Program-made: the position numbers and the translations under genes
From: Promethearchaeota archaeon
GTDB lineage: Archaea > Asgardarchaeota > Lokiarchaeia > Sigyniarchaeales > SOKP01
Assembly: GCA_016839555.1 (NCBI GenBank)
Contig: JAEOUA010000007.1
Location: forward strand, 62,001-126,000
Reading direction: 5' to 3'
DNA: 64,000 nt
In this document: piece after piece, positions 25,640 through 35,790 of the stretch
Layout of the letters: each line of letters starts with the position of its first letter
Position numbering within the stretch: the first letter of the stretch is position 1
The notes under the pieces: generated by a model
Told to the model about the DNA's origin: nothing
The model's database searches: none
The model's input: the letters and a program-made list of their open reading frames with translations, nothing else

Positions 25640-25836
25640 ATTAACATCAACTCATTAACTATTTGGTAAATTAAAAAAGCAATAAAAACTTGATTTTCAA
25701 ATTCTATTCTGTTTCAATATATCGTAAAAATTGAACTCTAAGTTTAAGATTCTATTTTTAAAAACAAGATTTAATAATTTTGAAACCAAAATTGAGAAAT
25801 TTATTTTACATTAGAATTTTTCAATTTTTTCAAATT

Positions 25837-27738
25837 TTAAATAAATTCTTCTAATTGCAATTCTGTCATTTTTGCTTTAGTAGGATGGCCTGTTTTAATG
25901 TCCCAACCACGTTCATCATAATAATTGTCTAATAGTTTTTCAGCAATTTCATGAGTAATTTTGACATCGCCTTGAAAATTTTTAAATTTGAGTTTATTTT
26001 CCCCATATTTTAATGGTTTGAACCATTCAGGAGGAAATTTATCGTCTTTTCGGCTAAAACCTTCTTTTACATTTAGAGATCTCAATAAGTTCCATGTCCT
26101 TTCTGCTGCTTTTCTTAAATGCTCGGAAGTGAAATCGAACCCTGTAGCTGCGTTATAAAAATCTATAACAGATTCTAGGCTATAGAATCTATTCATTTGA
26201 GCACGAGCACATAATCCCAATATTGTTAATACCGTATACCAATCTTCGGAATACCTAGTTAGACGCCCAACATCAACCCCCATTTCTGTTTTAGGAGGGT
26301 CAAATAATCGAGCAAAAGCACTCTGAGGGATACCCATTCTATCAAAGTGCCTCTTAAATTTTTCTTTAGAATGACCCGCTCCTACATAGGTTGGTGATCC
26401 TCCAGACGCGACATGTGCTCCTTTTGGATTAACTACTTGTTCAAATTCCATTGTTCCAAGGCGTAAGAAACGGGGCTCAAATATAACATCCAATCCTTTT
26501 ATTGTCAGCATTTTTTTATCTATTTCTGGATATTTTTCGGATAATTTATTCCATCCCTCAGCTAAAATATCTCCAAATCCTTTTCGATAAGTTATCATCT
26601 CAATTAATTTTATTAAAGAGTGATAATCTCGATTTAAGTTCTCCCCGATTTCATCCTCAGTTAAAATCCCTTTCTCATTCATAGTTGCTAAAAATTCTAA
26701 TAAGGAGGTTATTGTAAGAGAATCGAGACCATATCGATTAATTATATCAAAGGCGTTAATCGCTTGACCATAAGTCTCAACTCCATCCAGAGTTAACATT
26801 AGAAATGGATTAATAACTGAAGAAGTATAATTAGTTAAACCAGAAAAGTTTCCTTCTTGCAATTCTAATAAATCTTTATCACCCATCGGACAAGAGGGAC
26901 ACGCCATACGACGATATTTTATTTTTTTGAGATAGGTTCGTTCATTACACTGGCGAGCTTTTTTCTTCTGTCCTTTCGCTGCTAAAATCATATTAATCGG
27001 TAAGCTTCGTAGCATTCCTAATTCATGCCAAGATTCTCGGTGTGGGTAATTTTGTATTCTTTTATATAAATTTCGATATAAAATCATAAATTTTTTCGGT
27101 TTTGCTATAGATATACCTTTTGTTCCTTGAACTATAATGGCTTTTAAATTCTTAGAACCCATTATTGCTCCCAAGCCTCCTCTTCCGAGAGTTGATGTTT
27201 TATCAATTAATGTTAATGCTGATTTTACTAAGTTTTCACCTGCTTGTCCGATTGCTATTACACCAGAATTTCCATACTCTTTTTTAAGTATATTTGTGGT
27301 CTCTACTATATCTTTCCCCCATAATCCAATTGCATCTTTTATTATTACTGCATCATCTTTAATATATAAATAGCTGGGATTTTCTGCTTTATTTCGAATG
27401 ATAATATGATCATATCCTGCTTGTTTCAAATAAAATCCAAAACTCATACTCCCACAAGAGTTGACAATTGCTCCAGTTGCTGGAAATTTAGACATAACCA
27501 CAGTTCGCGATGCGCCTGGCATAATTGTTCCTACTAAGGGGCCGGTCCCAATAATAATTACATTTTCTGAGGATAATGGCTTTATCTCTGGAGTGAGGAA
27601 TTCAGCAGCTAATCGGCAATTCATTCCTATGCCTCCTATAAATTGAGAGATATCTTCAATTTCTTCCTTCTCAATAAACTTAGTTTTATTTGCTAAATTA
27701 ATATTAAGAATATTACCAGTATATCCATTCCATTTCAT
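25837..27738 (-). CDS. aor: Aldehyde ferredoxin oxidoreductase family protein
   Basis: Tungsten-bispterin enzymes that oxidise aldehydes to acids and reduce ferredoxin. 633 residues, normal length. Visible: the N-terminal pterin-binding domain (GNILNINL, FIGGIGMNCRLA, GPLVGTIMPGASR, GRGGLGAIMGSKNLKA at 186-200) and the cluster site. The usual CxxCxxxC plus distant Cys is here Cys280, Cys283, Asp287 and Cys510, so one Cys is replaced by Asp, as in some ferredoxins. Its start overlaps the stop of the ferredoxin gene by 4 bases, so the two are one operon. The aldehyde is unknown; it could also work in reverse to reduce acids. Confidence 0.93.
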   Translation of the reverse strand: MKWNGYTGNILNINLANKTKFIEKEEIEDISQFIGGIGMNCRLAAEFLTPEIKPLSSENVIIIGTGPLVGTIMPGASRTVVMSKFPATGAIVNSCGSMSFGFYLKQAGYDHIIIRNKAENPSYLYIKDDAVIIKDAIGLWGKDIVETTNILKKEYGNSGVIAIGQAGENLVKSALTLIDKTSTLGRGGLGAIMGSKNLKAIIVQGTKGISIAKPKKFMILYRNLYKRIQNYPHRESWHELGMLRSLPINMILAAKGQKKKARQCNERTYLKKIKYRRMACPSCPMGDKDLLELQEGNFSGLTNYTSSVINPFLMLTLDGVETYGQAINAFDIINRYGLDSLTITSLLEFLATMNEKGILTEDEIGENLNRDYHSLIKLIEMITYRKGFGDILAEGWNKLSEKYPEIDKKMLTIKGLDVIFEPRFLRLGTMEFEQVVNPKGAHVASGGSPTYVGAGHSKEKFKRHFDRMGIPQSAFARLFDPPKTEMGVDVGRLTRYSEDWYTVLTILGLCARAQMNRFYSLESVIDFYNAATGFDFTSEHLRKAAERTWNLLRSLNVKEGFSRKDDKFPPEWFKPLKYGENKLKFKNFQGDVKITHEIAEKLLDNYYDERGWDIKTGHPTKAKMTELQLEEFI

Positions 27739-27983
27739 TTTTCATCTCCCTCCACAATTTCTAAAGCATTATATATGCAATATTCTACGCATAAACCACA
27801 CTTCTTGCAAGTTTCTAAAATTTCTAACTTAGGAGTTCGCCCATATGGATTTTCTATCCTAATATGAGAGAGGGAAGGGTTGAATTGTTGCGTGTAGGTA
27901 TAAGAACATATTAATTGGCACACACGACATCCCGTACAATTATTGGGGTTGAATCGTATATTAAAATCTGAATGTGTTTGCAA
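27735..27983 (-). CDS. 8Fe ferredoxin-like subunit paired with AOR
   Basis: 82 residues with two [4Fe-4S] motifs: CTGCRVCQLIC near 18-28, where the last Cys is followed by SY instead of the usual Pro, and CKKCGLCVEYC near 59-69. A roughly 30-residue insert separates them, as in the electron-transfer subunits that accompany tungsten oxidoreductases. It is the first gene of the operon and overlaps the AOR gene by 4 bases. It probably carries electrons from the tungsten enzyme. Confidence 0.9.
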   Translation of the reverse strand: MQTHSDFNIRFNPNNCTGCRVCQLICSYTYTQQFNPSLSHIRIENPYGRTPKLEILETCKKCGLCVEYCIYNALEIVEGDEK

Positions 27984-28363
27984 TTTAAAGCACTTTTATG
28001 TGTTTTATACTAACTTAGGTTATGCAAATTATAGAATTTGATTTCTTAAATACATTCTCATGTTGTTTTGTTTTCAATTTCTTCTGCTATTTTAAAGAAT
28101 ATATCATAAAAAACTTACAACAAGAATTCAAACATAAATATTTATTACTCTGATCAATTACTGAGAACCATATGAATAAAATTCCCTTTGAATGATTTTC
28201 CAAAAAGAAGTAATCTTTTTTAACTCATTTTAGTTCAAAATTATCGTCTCCATAAAAAATTTGTATAATTAATTGAAATTTTTCTTAGGACTAAAATTTA
28301 ATAACTTTAAAATTTGAATAGTATATAGAGGATAAAACTAAAAAATAAGTTAGTGGAGTAGAA
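27984..28363. other. Divergent promoter region
   Basis: About 380 AT-rich bases between the AOR operon and the CoA-transferase gene, both reading outward. No gene or strong repeat is seen. It must contain the promoters of both, which I cannot pinpoint. Confidence 0.35.
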
Positions 28364-30259
28364 TTGGAAAAATTTGAAGATCTCGAAAGAGATTGGAGAG
28401 AAAGGTGGAAAGATAAAGAAATTGAAGTAGCAGATGCCATTCAGAAGATAATTCCCGGGAATAGAGTTTTTATAGGTACTGGATGTTCCGAGCCTCAAGC
28501 ACTTACTAAAGAATTAATAAAGCAATCAGAGTCTCTGATTGATACGGAAATCATTCATTTTTTAACAATTGGCCCTGAAAAATATTTTCCAAAAGAAAAA
28601 AGAGAAGATCTTTTCCGACATAACGCGTTATTTATAGGAAAATCTTTACGGGAAGAAATTAATAAGGGGCAAGCGGATTATACACCAATTTTCGTTCAAG
28701 ACATCCCAGAGCTATTCACTTCTGGGAGAAAATATGTTGATGTAGCACTTATACAAGTATCTCCTCCGGATCGATATGGATTTTGCTCGTTTGGAATAAA
28801 TGTAGATATCACCAAGCCGATTGCCCAATCTTCTTATTTGACAATTGCAGAAATAAACCCCCAAATGCCAAGAACTTGGGGAAACTCCTTTATTCATATG
28901 AAGGAAATCGATTATTTCGTATACAATGATTCACCTTTGTTAGAATTTGAATTTACCCAACCTGATGAAATTGCAGAACGAATAGGAAAAAATGTTGCAA
29001 CACTAGTTGTGAATAAATCTACTATTCATATTGGTTTTGGCGATCTTCCCGTAGTAGTTTTAAAATATTTGAAAAATAAACATGATTTAGGGATGCATTC
29101 CCATCATATCACGGACCATATTATCCCTTTAATAGAGGATGGAGTGTTAACTTGTAGAAAAAAGAAGTTCCATCCAGAAAAAATTGTCACCAGCTTTTGT
29201 CTTGGCTCGCAAAAAATTTATGATTTTGTGGAAAATAATCCTTATATAGAATTTTATCCCTCTGATTACGTATGTAATCCTGTAAATATAGGAAATAATA
29301 ATGCAATGGTATCAATAAATTCTGCAAGACAGGTTGATTTAACGGGGCAAGTAAATGCTTCAGCGGAGGGTTATACCTTCTATTCTGGCTTTGGAGAAAC
29401 GGTAGATTTTATTAGGGGGGCAGCCATCTCTAAAAATGGAAAACCAATTATTATCTTACCATCAACAACCCGAGATGGTAAAAAATCTCGAATCGTGTCT
29501 CATTTAGATGAAGGTTCTGGAGTATTATTATCAAGAGGCGATGTGCATTATATTGTGACCGAATGGGGAATAGCATATTTACATGGGAAATCAATACGCG
29601 AAAGAGTAATCGAATTAATTTGCATCGCACATCCCAAATTTAGAGAGGAATTATTAGAAGAAGCTAAAAAATTGAATTACGTGTATTCTGACCAAATCCT
29701 CCCACTCGATTTTGATGGAAATATTTGTATCTATCCTGAACAATACGATACCTTTTTCAAGACCGAGGATGGTAAAAAGATCAGAGTTCGCCCCCTAAAA
29801 ACAACAGATGAACCCCTTTTAAAAAATTTATATTATTCTTTAGATGAACGCGATAGATATTTGCGGTTTTTCGAAATAAGAAAAGAATTTACTCATTCAA
29901 AAACTCAACATGAAGTGAATATTGATTATAAGAATGTTTTTTCCATAGGTGCATTTTTTGGCGATATTGGAAATGAAGATATGATTGGAACAGCATCTTA
30001 TCATTATAATCCCAGAAATAATATGGCAGAATTCGATTTTTTGGTCAATAAAAATTGGCGAAGTGCAGGGGTTGGTTCCTTTTTATATCATCACTTAATA
30101 ATTATCGCGAAAGAATACGGAATACGAGGATTTTATGGAAATATTCATATTCAAAATCGTAAGACTGTAAAAATTATAAAAGCAGGAGGTAAAACAAAAA
30201 TAACACCTCCAGATGTGGGTGAAAAGGAGCTATTTTACGAAGTCCTTTTTCAAGAATGA
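28364..30259 (+). CDS. Acetyl-CoA hydrolase/CoA-transferase fused to GNAT acetyltransferase domain
   Basis: 631 residues from a TTG start. Residues 20-450 match the acetyl-CoA hydrolase/4-hydroxybutyrate CoA-transferase family: RVFIGTGCSEPQAL near the N-terminus, STIHIGFGDLP, SINSARQVDLTGQVNASAEG, and LDEGSGVLLSRGDVHYIVTEWG. Residues from about 475 on are a GNAT domain (IRVRPLKTTDEPLLKNLYYSL, WRSAGVGSFLYHHLI with the acetyl-CoA loop, then RKTVKIIKAGGK). The enzyme would move CoA between acids; the GNAT half might acetylate a protein or sense acyl-CoA. Such fusions occur elsewhere but the partner function is not settled. It is divergent from the AOR operon. 4-Hydroxybutyrate as substrate would fit the dehydratase at 49464. 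Confidence 0.85.
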   Translation: MEKFEDLERDWRERWKDKEIEVADAIQKIIPGNRVFIGTGCSEPQALTKELIKQSESLIDTEIIHFLTIGPEKYFPKEKREDLFRHNALFIGKSLREEINKGQADYTPIFVQDIPELFTSGRKYVDVALIQVSPPDRYGFCSFGINVDITKPIAQSSYLTIAEINPQMPRTWGNSFIHMKEIDYFVYNDSPLLEFEFTQPDEIAERIGKNVATLVVNKSTIHIGFGDLPVVVLKYLKNKHDLGMHSHHITDHIIPLIEDGVLTCRKKKFHPEKIVTSFCLGSQKIYDFVENNPYIEFYPSDYVCNPVNIGNNNAMVSINSARQVDLTGQVNASAEGYTFYSGFGETVDFIRGAAISKNGKPIIILPSTTRDGKKSRIVSHLDEGSGVLLSRGDVHYIVTEWGIAYLHGKSIRERVIELICIAHPKFREELLEEAKKLNYVYSDQILPLDFDGNICIYPEQYDTFFKTEDGKKIRVRPLKTTDEPLLKNLYYSLDERDRYLRFFEIRKEFTHSKTQHEVNIDYKNVFSIGAFFGDIGNEDMIGTASYHYNPRNNMAEFDFLVNKNWRSAGVGSFLYHHLIIIAKEYGIRGFYGNIHIQNRKTVKIIKAGGKTKITPPDVGEKELFYEVLFQE

Positions 30260-30388
30260 ATATAATAAGGATTTCTTAATTTTGGCAAAAATATAAGGTA
30301 TATTTTTTTATTTCAAATGGAAAAGATAAAAAATATAAAATAAGGAGTTTAAAGAATTGTATAGCTAATGTTTATATATCGGTTAACT

Positions 30389-32365
30389 TTATTCTGGAGA
30401 TTCTAGTTTTTTATGCTCTTTAATCAAATCATCCACAACTGAGGGATCTGCTAAGGTGGTGGTATTTCCAATTGGCTGACCAGAAGCTATTGCTCTAAGA
30501 ATTCTACGCATTATCTTCCCGCTTCGGGTTTTAGGCAAAGCATCAGCGAATTGAACGACATCTGGTTGAAACACGGGACCTATTTCTGTTCTTACATGAT
30601 TAATGATATCTCTTCGTAATGCAACACTTTTTTCGACACCTTCCATTAATGTAACATATGCATATATTGCTTGCCCTTTTATATTATGTGGAAATGGAGC
30701 GACGGCAGCTTCTGCAACCTTTGGATGGCTCACAATTGCGGATTCGACCTCCATTGTTCCTATTCGATGTCCAGAAACCTTGATAACATCATCTAACCGA
30801 CCTAAAATCCAATAATATCCGTCCTGGTCTTGGCGTGCACCATCACCAGTATAGTAATTACCTGGATATCTTTCCAAATATGTCGATTTAAATCGTTCAG
30901 TATCACCCCAGACATCCCTTAACATACCTGGCCACGGCTGAGCCATACAGAAGTATCCTCCCTCATCTGGTTCTTTTATTTCATCCCCTTCTAAATCATA
31001 AATCACCGGCTTAATTCCCAGAAATGGTAAGCAACAAGATCCCGGTTTAGTAGGAGTTGCTGTGGCAATAGGAGTCATAATAAATCCTCCAGTTTCCGTT
31101 TGCCAGTAAGTATCTACAATGGGACATTTTCCTTTACCAATCACTGTATGATACCATGTCCACGCTTTTGGATTAATGGGCTCACCAACAGTACCCAGAA
31201 CTTTTAATGAACTTAAATTATGTTTTTCCACGGGCTCTTCTCCATATCTCATTAACGCTCGGATTGCTGTGGGCGCTGTATAAAACTGATTAACTTTATG
31301 TTTTTCTACAATATCCCAGAATCGATCTACTTCTGGATATGTTGGTGTGCCTTCAAACATTAGCGTTGTTGCTCCGTTTGCTAAAGGACCATATATGATA
31401 TAACTATGCCCCGTTATCCAGCCAATATCAGCAGTACAATACCATATTTCTCCCTGTTTATAATTAAATACCACTTCATGTGTATAAGAGGTGTATACAA
31501 TATATCCTCCAGTAGTATGTTTAACACCTTTAGGTTTCCCGGTTGTTCCACTAGTATATAGGATAAATAAGGTATCTTCAGCATCCATTTCTTCACATGG
31601 ACACTCTTCAGCCATTCCTTTTATAAAGTCTTTATATGTAATATCTTTATCAGTTTTAGCTACTTCATTTCCCGTACGCTCCACAACGATAATATGTTCT
31701 ATAGTGGGAACATCATCAATAATTTTTGCCACATCATCCATTTTAGGATAAAGTTTACCTGATCTTACTGTCTGATCACATGTAAATAATAATTTTGAAT
31801 CGGAATCATAGATCCTATCCTTGACCGCTTCCTTAGAGAATCCACCAAATACAATCGAGTGAATAACGCCAATTCTAGCACATGCGAGCATAATAATGGC
31901 TAGCTCTGGAATCATAGGTAACCATATTGTTACTCTGTCACCTTTTTTTAGGCCTAAGTTTTTCATTCTATTCGCAACTTTACATACTTCTTTTTTTAAC
32001 TCATTGAAAGAGAATTTTCTAATTTCTCCTGGTTCATCGGCTTCCCATATTATGGCAGTTTCCTCTCCTCTTCCCGCTTCAATATGCCTATCAATACAAT
32101 TATAACAGACATTTAATTTACCGCCCACAAACCATTTACCCGGGAATAAATCGGTCTTTTCCCATACTTTCTCGTAGGGGGAAAACCAACTAATCCTCTG
32201 AGCTACTTCATCCCAAAAACCTTCCATATCCGTAATGGATTTTTCATAGATTTCTTGATATTCTTTAAAAGACATTCCAGTTTTCGCATATTCGGGATTT
32301 AATTCAACTGGATCGAATATACGTTCCTCTGTGAGGATTGACTCCATTCTATCTTCTTCTGACAT
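30389..32365 (-). CDS. acs: Acetyl-CoA synthetase, AMP-forming
   Basis: 658 residues, the usual length. Visible: the N-terminal ACS segment (WFVGGKLNVCYNCIDRH), the AMP-binding P-loop YTSGTTGKPKGVKH, VDTYWQTETGGFIMTP, YYTGDGARQDQDGYYWILGRLDD and the C-terminal acetylation-site motif PKTRSGKIMRRILR, whose Lys is acetylated and inactivates the enzyme in many organisms. It activates acetate with ATP and CoA, in the cytosol. It faces the CoA-transferase-GNAT gene; the GNAT domain there is a possible modifier of this Lys, which is speculation. Confidence 0.96.
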   Translation of the reverse strand: MSEEDRMESILTEERIFDPVELNPEYAKTGMSFKEYQEIYEKSITDMEGFWDEVAQRISWFSPYEKVWEKTDLFPGKWFVGGKLNVCYNCIDRHIEAGRGEETAIIWEADEPGEIRKFSFNELKKEVCKVANRMKNLGLKKGDRVTIWLPMIPELAIIMLACARIGVIHSIVFGGFSKEAVKDRIYDSDSKLLFTCDQTVRSGKLYPKMDDVAKIIDDVPTIEHIIVVERTGNEVAKTDKDITYKDFIKGMAEECPCEEMDAEDTLFILYTSGTTGKPKGVKHTTGGYIVYTSYTHEVVFNYKQGEIWYCTADIGWITGHSYIIYGPLANGATTLMFEGTPTYPEVDRFWDIVEKHKVNQFYTAPTAIRALMRYGEEPVEKHNLSSLKVLGTVGEPINPKAWTWYHTVIGKGKCPIVDTYWQTETGGFIMTPIATATPTKPGSCCLPFLGIKPVIYDLEGDEIKEPDEGGYFCMAQPWPGMLRDVWGDTERFKSTYLERYPGNYYTGDGARQDQDGYYWILGRLDDVIKVSGHRIGTMEVESAIVSHPKVAEAAVAPFPHNIKGQAIYAYVTLMEGVEKSVALRRDIINHVRTEIGPVFQPDVVQFADALPKTRSGKIMRRILRAIASGQPIGNTTTLADPSVVDDLIKEHKKLESPE

Positions 32366-32816
32366 ACCTTAAATCAACTTTTTTTCAGTATTTTTTATTT
32401 TTCGATTTCATTACAAATTTTTTAAGTATAACTTTATAGATGTCTAAATATTAGAAAAATTTAAAATTTTCATTTATAATTTTTATATTTTTCCATAAGA
32501 TGAATAAAATCTTATTCTATTCAGAGCATGTTCTATTAAGGCTTTTTATTATAGATCTTTTCTGTTAGTATCATCTAAAAAGGTAAATCTTTCTCAGAAA
32601 TTATTCATAGAATAATTTTTTATAGCATTTTGTCTTACTCTTTTTCTCTCCTCTTTATTTTTGATCAAAATAAAAGTTCTTTTAGCATAAAACATGTATC
32701 TATTTAGATTTTAGAGATATTTTTTGATTATAATTCCTTTCCTATAATGAAAAAGGAAAATAATGACACAATTAAAAAAATTAGTAGATCAAATACAAGG
32801 TTTAGGTTTGATATAA
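32366..32816. other. Divergent AT-rich intergenic region
   Basis: About 450 bases between acs and the amidohydrolase, both reading outward. A 25-codon frame from ATG 32748 ends just after the start of the amidohydrolase and is not supported. No strong repeat or hairpin is seen. The promoters of both genes should lie here. Confidence 0.35.
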
Positions 32817-33638
32817 TTGATTGATAAAGATTTTCCCATTTTTGACGCACATATGCATTATACAGGGAAATTTATGAATAAAAATGAAACACTTATTGAA
32901 TTTTTAGATCGATTTGGAATTGATAAAGCTATTATTACAACTTTAAACACCTCAGCGAATAGTAAACTCCTCTCTACTATAAATAATAAGGATTTAACTG
33001 ATAAACAGTTAGCAGATAAGTTTTATCCCAAAAATCAATATAATCATGAACATGTAAAAAAATTAATTGAATCTCATCCAAAAAGGTTAATTGGATTTTA
33101 TTGGTTTAATCCAAGAATTGCTGATGAAAAAGACTGGAAAGAGCTTACGAGATATATAAAAAATTATAATTTTAAAGGAGTTAAAACTCAAGCCTCGCTC
33201 GATAATTTAGATCCCCTAACAGATATGGATAAATTAGCTGAATTTTGTATTGATCTTGATATTCCTCTTTATTTTCATTCTGGAATTAATTTTTATTTTC
33301 AGAAACCCTTTAAAATTCAATCTCTCTACGAACTTAAGAAAAAGTATAAAAAATTAAAGTTAATAATTGGCCATGCGGCTTATACAATGGAATATATGAT
33401 CTCATTATTAAGATATTTTGAACCGTTTCCGCGGGTTTATTTTGAAACGAGCCTCTCAGTCCCCTATGGAATTAAGGTCTTAATAAAAGTGATGGGAGCA
33501 GAGAGAGTATTATATGGTTCTGACAGCCCGCCAGCAACTACGCCGGATATCGAAATCAATAAAATTAAAATTCTAGATCTACCTAAGGATATCCAAAAAA
33601 AAGTCTTTTATGAAAATACAAATAATTTATTAGTTTGA
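32817..33638 (+). CDS. Amidohydrolase family (metal-dependent TIM barrel)
   Basis: 273 residues from TTG 32817, directly after an in-frame stop. The metal motif DAHMHY near 8-13, the VKTQASL strand, HSG near 150, the IIGHAAY strand and YGSDSPPA with the final Asp are all present and in order. This is the amidohydrolase-2 type that includes decarboxylases and lactonases acting on cyclic or aromatic acids. The exact substrate is unknown. It is a single gene, followed after 130 bases by the DRTGG protein. Confidence 0.82.
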   Translation: MIDKDFPIFDAHMHYTGKFMNKNETLIEFLDRFGIDKAIITTLNTSANSKLLSTINNKDLTDKQLADKFYPKNQYNHEHVKKLIESHPKRLIGFYWFNPRIADEKDWKELTRYIKNYNFKGVKTQASLDNLDPLTDMDKLAEFCIDLDIPLYFHSGINFYFQKPFKIQSLYELKKKYKKLKLIIGHAAYTMEYMISLLRYFEPFPRVYFETSLSVPYGIKVLIKVMGAERVLYGSDSPPATTPDIEINKIKILDLPKDIQKKVFYENTNNLLV

Positions 33639-33802
33639 AAAGAATTTCAATGCGATTGGATTTTAATGTTTTAATAATATTCTCTAAAAATTGTTTTAAA
33701 TTATTTACTAAGAGTGAAAAAATCTAATATTTTATTATATAAAGGAATATAAATTAATATTAGCATTTGAAATATGGAAAAGTTAGATATGGAGGGTTAA
33801 AA

Positions 33803-34867
33803 ATGGCAAAAGGAATTTTTTTAAGTTCATTAAAAGAACGTGTTGGCAAGACAACACTGGCATTAGGTATAATTTTAAATCTTCAAGACCAAGGAAAAAA
33901 AGTGGGATATTATAAACCTATTGGAACTCCTAAAGCACCTTTTTCAAACAAAGCAGATCCGGATGTAGGCTTCTTACAAAGTTGTGCGGAAATTCCTAAT
34001 ATTCCTTATAATCTATTATCACCTGTTTCTATACCAGATTGTTATTATATAGATCTTGTAAATGAAATGAAAAAACAGGAATTTTTAGAGAGTATTCAAA
34101 ATTCATATAAAGAAGCTTCAATGAAATATGATTATATTATTATAGAGGGAGCTCCTAGTATGAAAAAATTTATTCGCGTAGGAGTAGATGATATAAGTGT
34201 TGCTCAAACACTTGGAATTAATGAGATTATTTATATAGAAACTGAATCTTCGGATAAAAGTGTTGATAATCTCTTTTTTACTAAAAAATATTTAGATTAT
34301 AGAGATATGCAGATCAAAGGCATTATTTTTAATAAAATTGATCAAGAATATTTCGCCCGAATTGAAGAATTGAAAGAAGAACATATCGAAAAATATGATA
34401 TACCTATAATAGGAGTTATTGGAAAAAGTCTTGAATTAATGTCACCCAGAGTATCTGAAATTCAAGCTGCAATTGGTGGTAATTTAATGAATGAGTCAGC
34501 CTCCTCTGCGCTCGGTGATCGAGTGGAAACTTATTTAATTGGCGCAATGGGTCCACAATCTGCTATTAAATATCTTCGACAGGTGAAAAATGCAGCTTTT
34601 ATTACAGGGGGCGATAGATCGGATTTAGCAATGAATGCATTAAATGAAAGCGTAACATGCTTAATTTTAACGGGATATATAGAACCAGACACCTCTGTTT
34701 TAACAAAAGCAACTGAAAAAAACATACCTGTTATATTAAGTCCTTCAGATACATATACCACCTTGAGAAACATTGAAAGAATACGACCAAGTATAGAACA
34801 AGATGAAGTTCATTTAGTAAAAGACTTAATTAAGGATAGAATTAATTGGAAATTATTACTTAAATAA
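33803..34867 (+). CDS. P-loop (BioD/CobQ-like) plus DRTGG domain protein
   Basis: A longer frame opens at 33767, but GGAGGG at 33791-33796 lies just before the ATG at 33803 (MAKGIFLSS), which is also where the family begins, so I chose it: 354 residues. Residues 1-215 are a dethiobiotin-synthetase-like ATPase (SLKERVGKTTLALGI P-loop, DYIIIEGAPS). Residues from about 220 to 330 are a DRTGG domain (GDRVETYLIGAMGPQSA, ITGGDRSDLAMNAL). The same architecture forms the N-terminal regulatory part of bacterial phosphate acetyltransferase; here no catalytic PTA domain is attached. A nucleotide-sensing role in acetyl metabolism is inferred. Confidence 0.85.
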   Translation: MAKGIFLSSLKERVGKTTLALGIILNLQDQGKKVGYYKPIGTPKAPFSNKADPDVGFLQSCAEIPNIPYNLLSPVSIPDCYYIDLVNEMKKQEFLESIQNSYKEASMKYDYIIIEGAPSMKKFIRVGVDDISVAQTLGINEIIYIETESSDKSVDNLFFTKKYLDYRDMQIKGIIFNKIDQEYFARIEELKEEHIEKYDIPIIGVIGKSLELMSPRVSEIQAAIGGNLMNESASSALGDRVETYLIGAMGPQSAIKYLRQVKNAAFITGGDRSDLAMNALNESVTCLILTGYIEPDTSVLTKATEKNIPVILSPSDTYTTLRNIERIRPSIEQDEVHLVKDLIKDRINWKLLLK

Positions 34868-35012
34868 TTTTTTTTAACCTTTTCAGATATAGAGGCTTAG
34901 TATTCTCTGCTATTTATTTATTAATATTTAATTCACTGAAAAATAATATGTTGTAAAATATTAAACAACTATATTTGAAGTATAAGGCAGATATGGCGAG
35001 AAACAGAATTTT

Positions 35013-35543
35013 TTAATATTCTTTTATTAGGGTATCTACCAGTATTTGAGAAAACTCATTAAAAGCCAGTTCAACATTTTTTCCTGTCTTAGCACTCGTC
35101 TCAATATATGTACTATTATGAGTGCTTGCATATTCTTCGGCTTGGTTTTTATCTACCACTCTACCGATTTGCTCTAGTAAATCTGCTTTATTTCCAATTA
35201 ATATAAATGGAATATCTCCCGCATAGCCTCTTACTTCGTTTAACCATCCCTCAATAGCTTCATACGTTTCCATCCTTGTTAAATCAAACACTAATGCGGC
35301 CCCGCTCGCACCTCTATAAAACGCAGTGCGCATCGCCTCAAAACGTTTTTGTCCTCCGATATCCCAAATCATAAGTCTTACTTTTCCGTTTCCTCTAACA
35401 TTAACTAGCTTAGATAAAAAATTAACTCCTATTGTCAATTTATAATTTTCTGAGAAACGTTCATATACAAGTCTCTCTAAAAGACTGGTTTTTCCGACGG
35501 CGGCGGGCCCGAGGATGAGGATTTTAAAGAGATAGTTTTCCAT
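35013..35543 (-). CDS. Ras/Rab-like small GTPase
   Basis: 176 residues, single GTPase domain. G1 GPAAVGKTS at 12-20, switch I threonine in LTIG at 36-39, G3 WDIGGQ at 60-65 (Gly in place of the Ala of Rab WDTAGQ), G4 NKAD at 118-121, G5 ETSAK at 148-152. No C-terminal Cys for prenylation, so membrane attachment of the eukaryotic type is not expected. Very like the next GTPase at 35791, including upstream DNA, so it is a recent tandem duplicate. It could control cytoskeletal or membrane processes; no effector is adjacent. Confidence 0.95.
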   Translation of the reverse strand: MENYLFKILILGPAAVGKTSLLERLVYERFSENYKLTIGVNFLSKLVNVRGNGKVRLMIWDIGGQKRFEAMRTAFYRGASGAALVFDLTRMETYEAIEGWLNEVRGYAGDIPFILIGNKADLLEQIGRVVDKNQAEEYASTHNSTYIETSAKTGKNVELAFNEFSQILVDTLIKEY

Positions 35544-35565
35544 GATTATGATTCTCTGATAGTAA

Positions 35566-35640
35566 ATTCAGTGAATTATTAACTACATAAATTTATTAAA
35601 TTTAAAATTATGCTAATAAAATTATTAATAAGGGTCCAAA
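35566..35640. repeat. Upstream region shared with the second GTPase gene
   Basis: The stretch before the first GTPase start (CAGTGAATTATTAA, ATTTAAAATT, TTATTAATAAGGGTC) recurs with small changes at 36348-36414 before the second. The duplication therefore copied the promoter with the gene, and the two may be controlled alike. Confidence 0.55.
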
Positions 35641-35790
35641 ATGTGTGAATAAAAAAATAAAAAGATTTTTATCAAATTAGATTTACTTATTCATTCAAAA
35701 AGAGAGAAAATAAAGAAAATTTAAACTAAAAAAGTTTTAAGAAATTATTTTTCTTACTTAATTTATTTTCTCTTTGAATAAAGAATTTTT

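Noticed and set aside
33767..33802. Longer start for the DRTGG protein
   Set aside because: The later ATG has GGAGGG at good distance and matches the family N-terminus.
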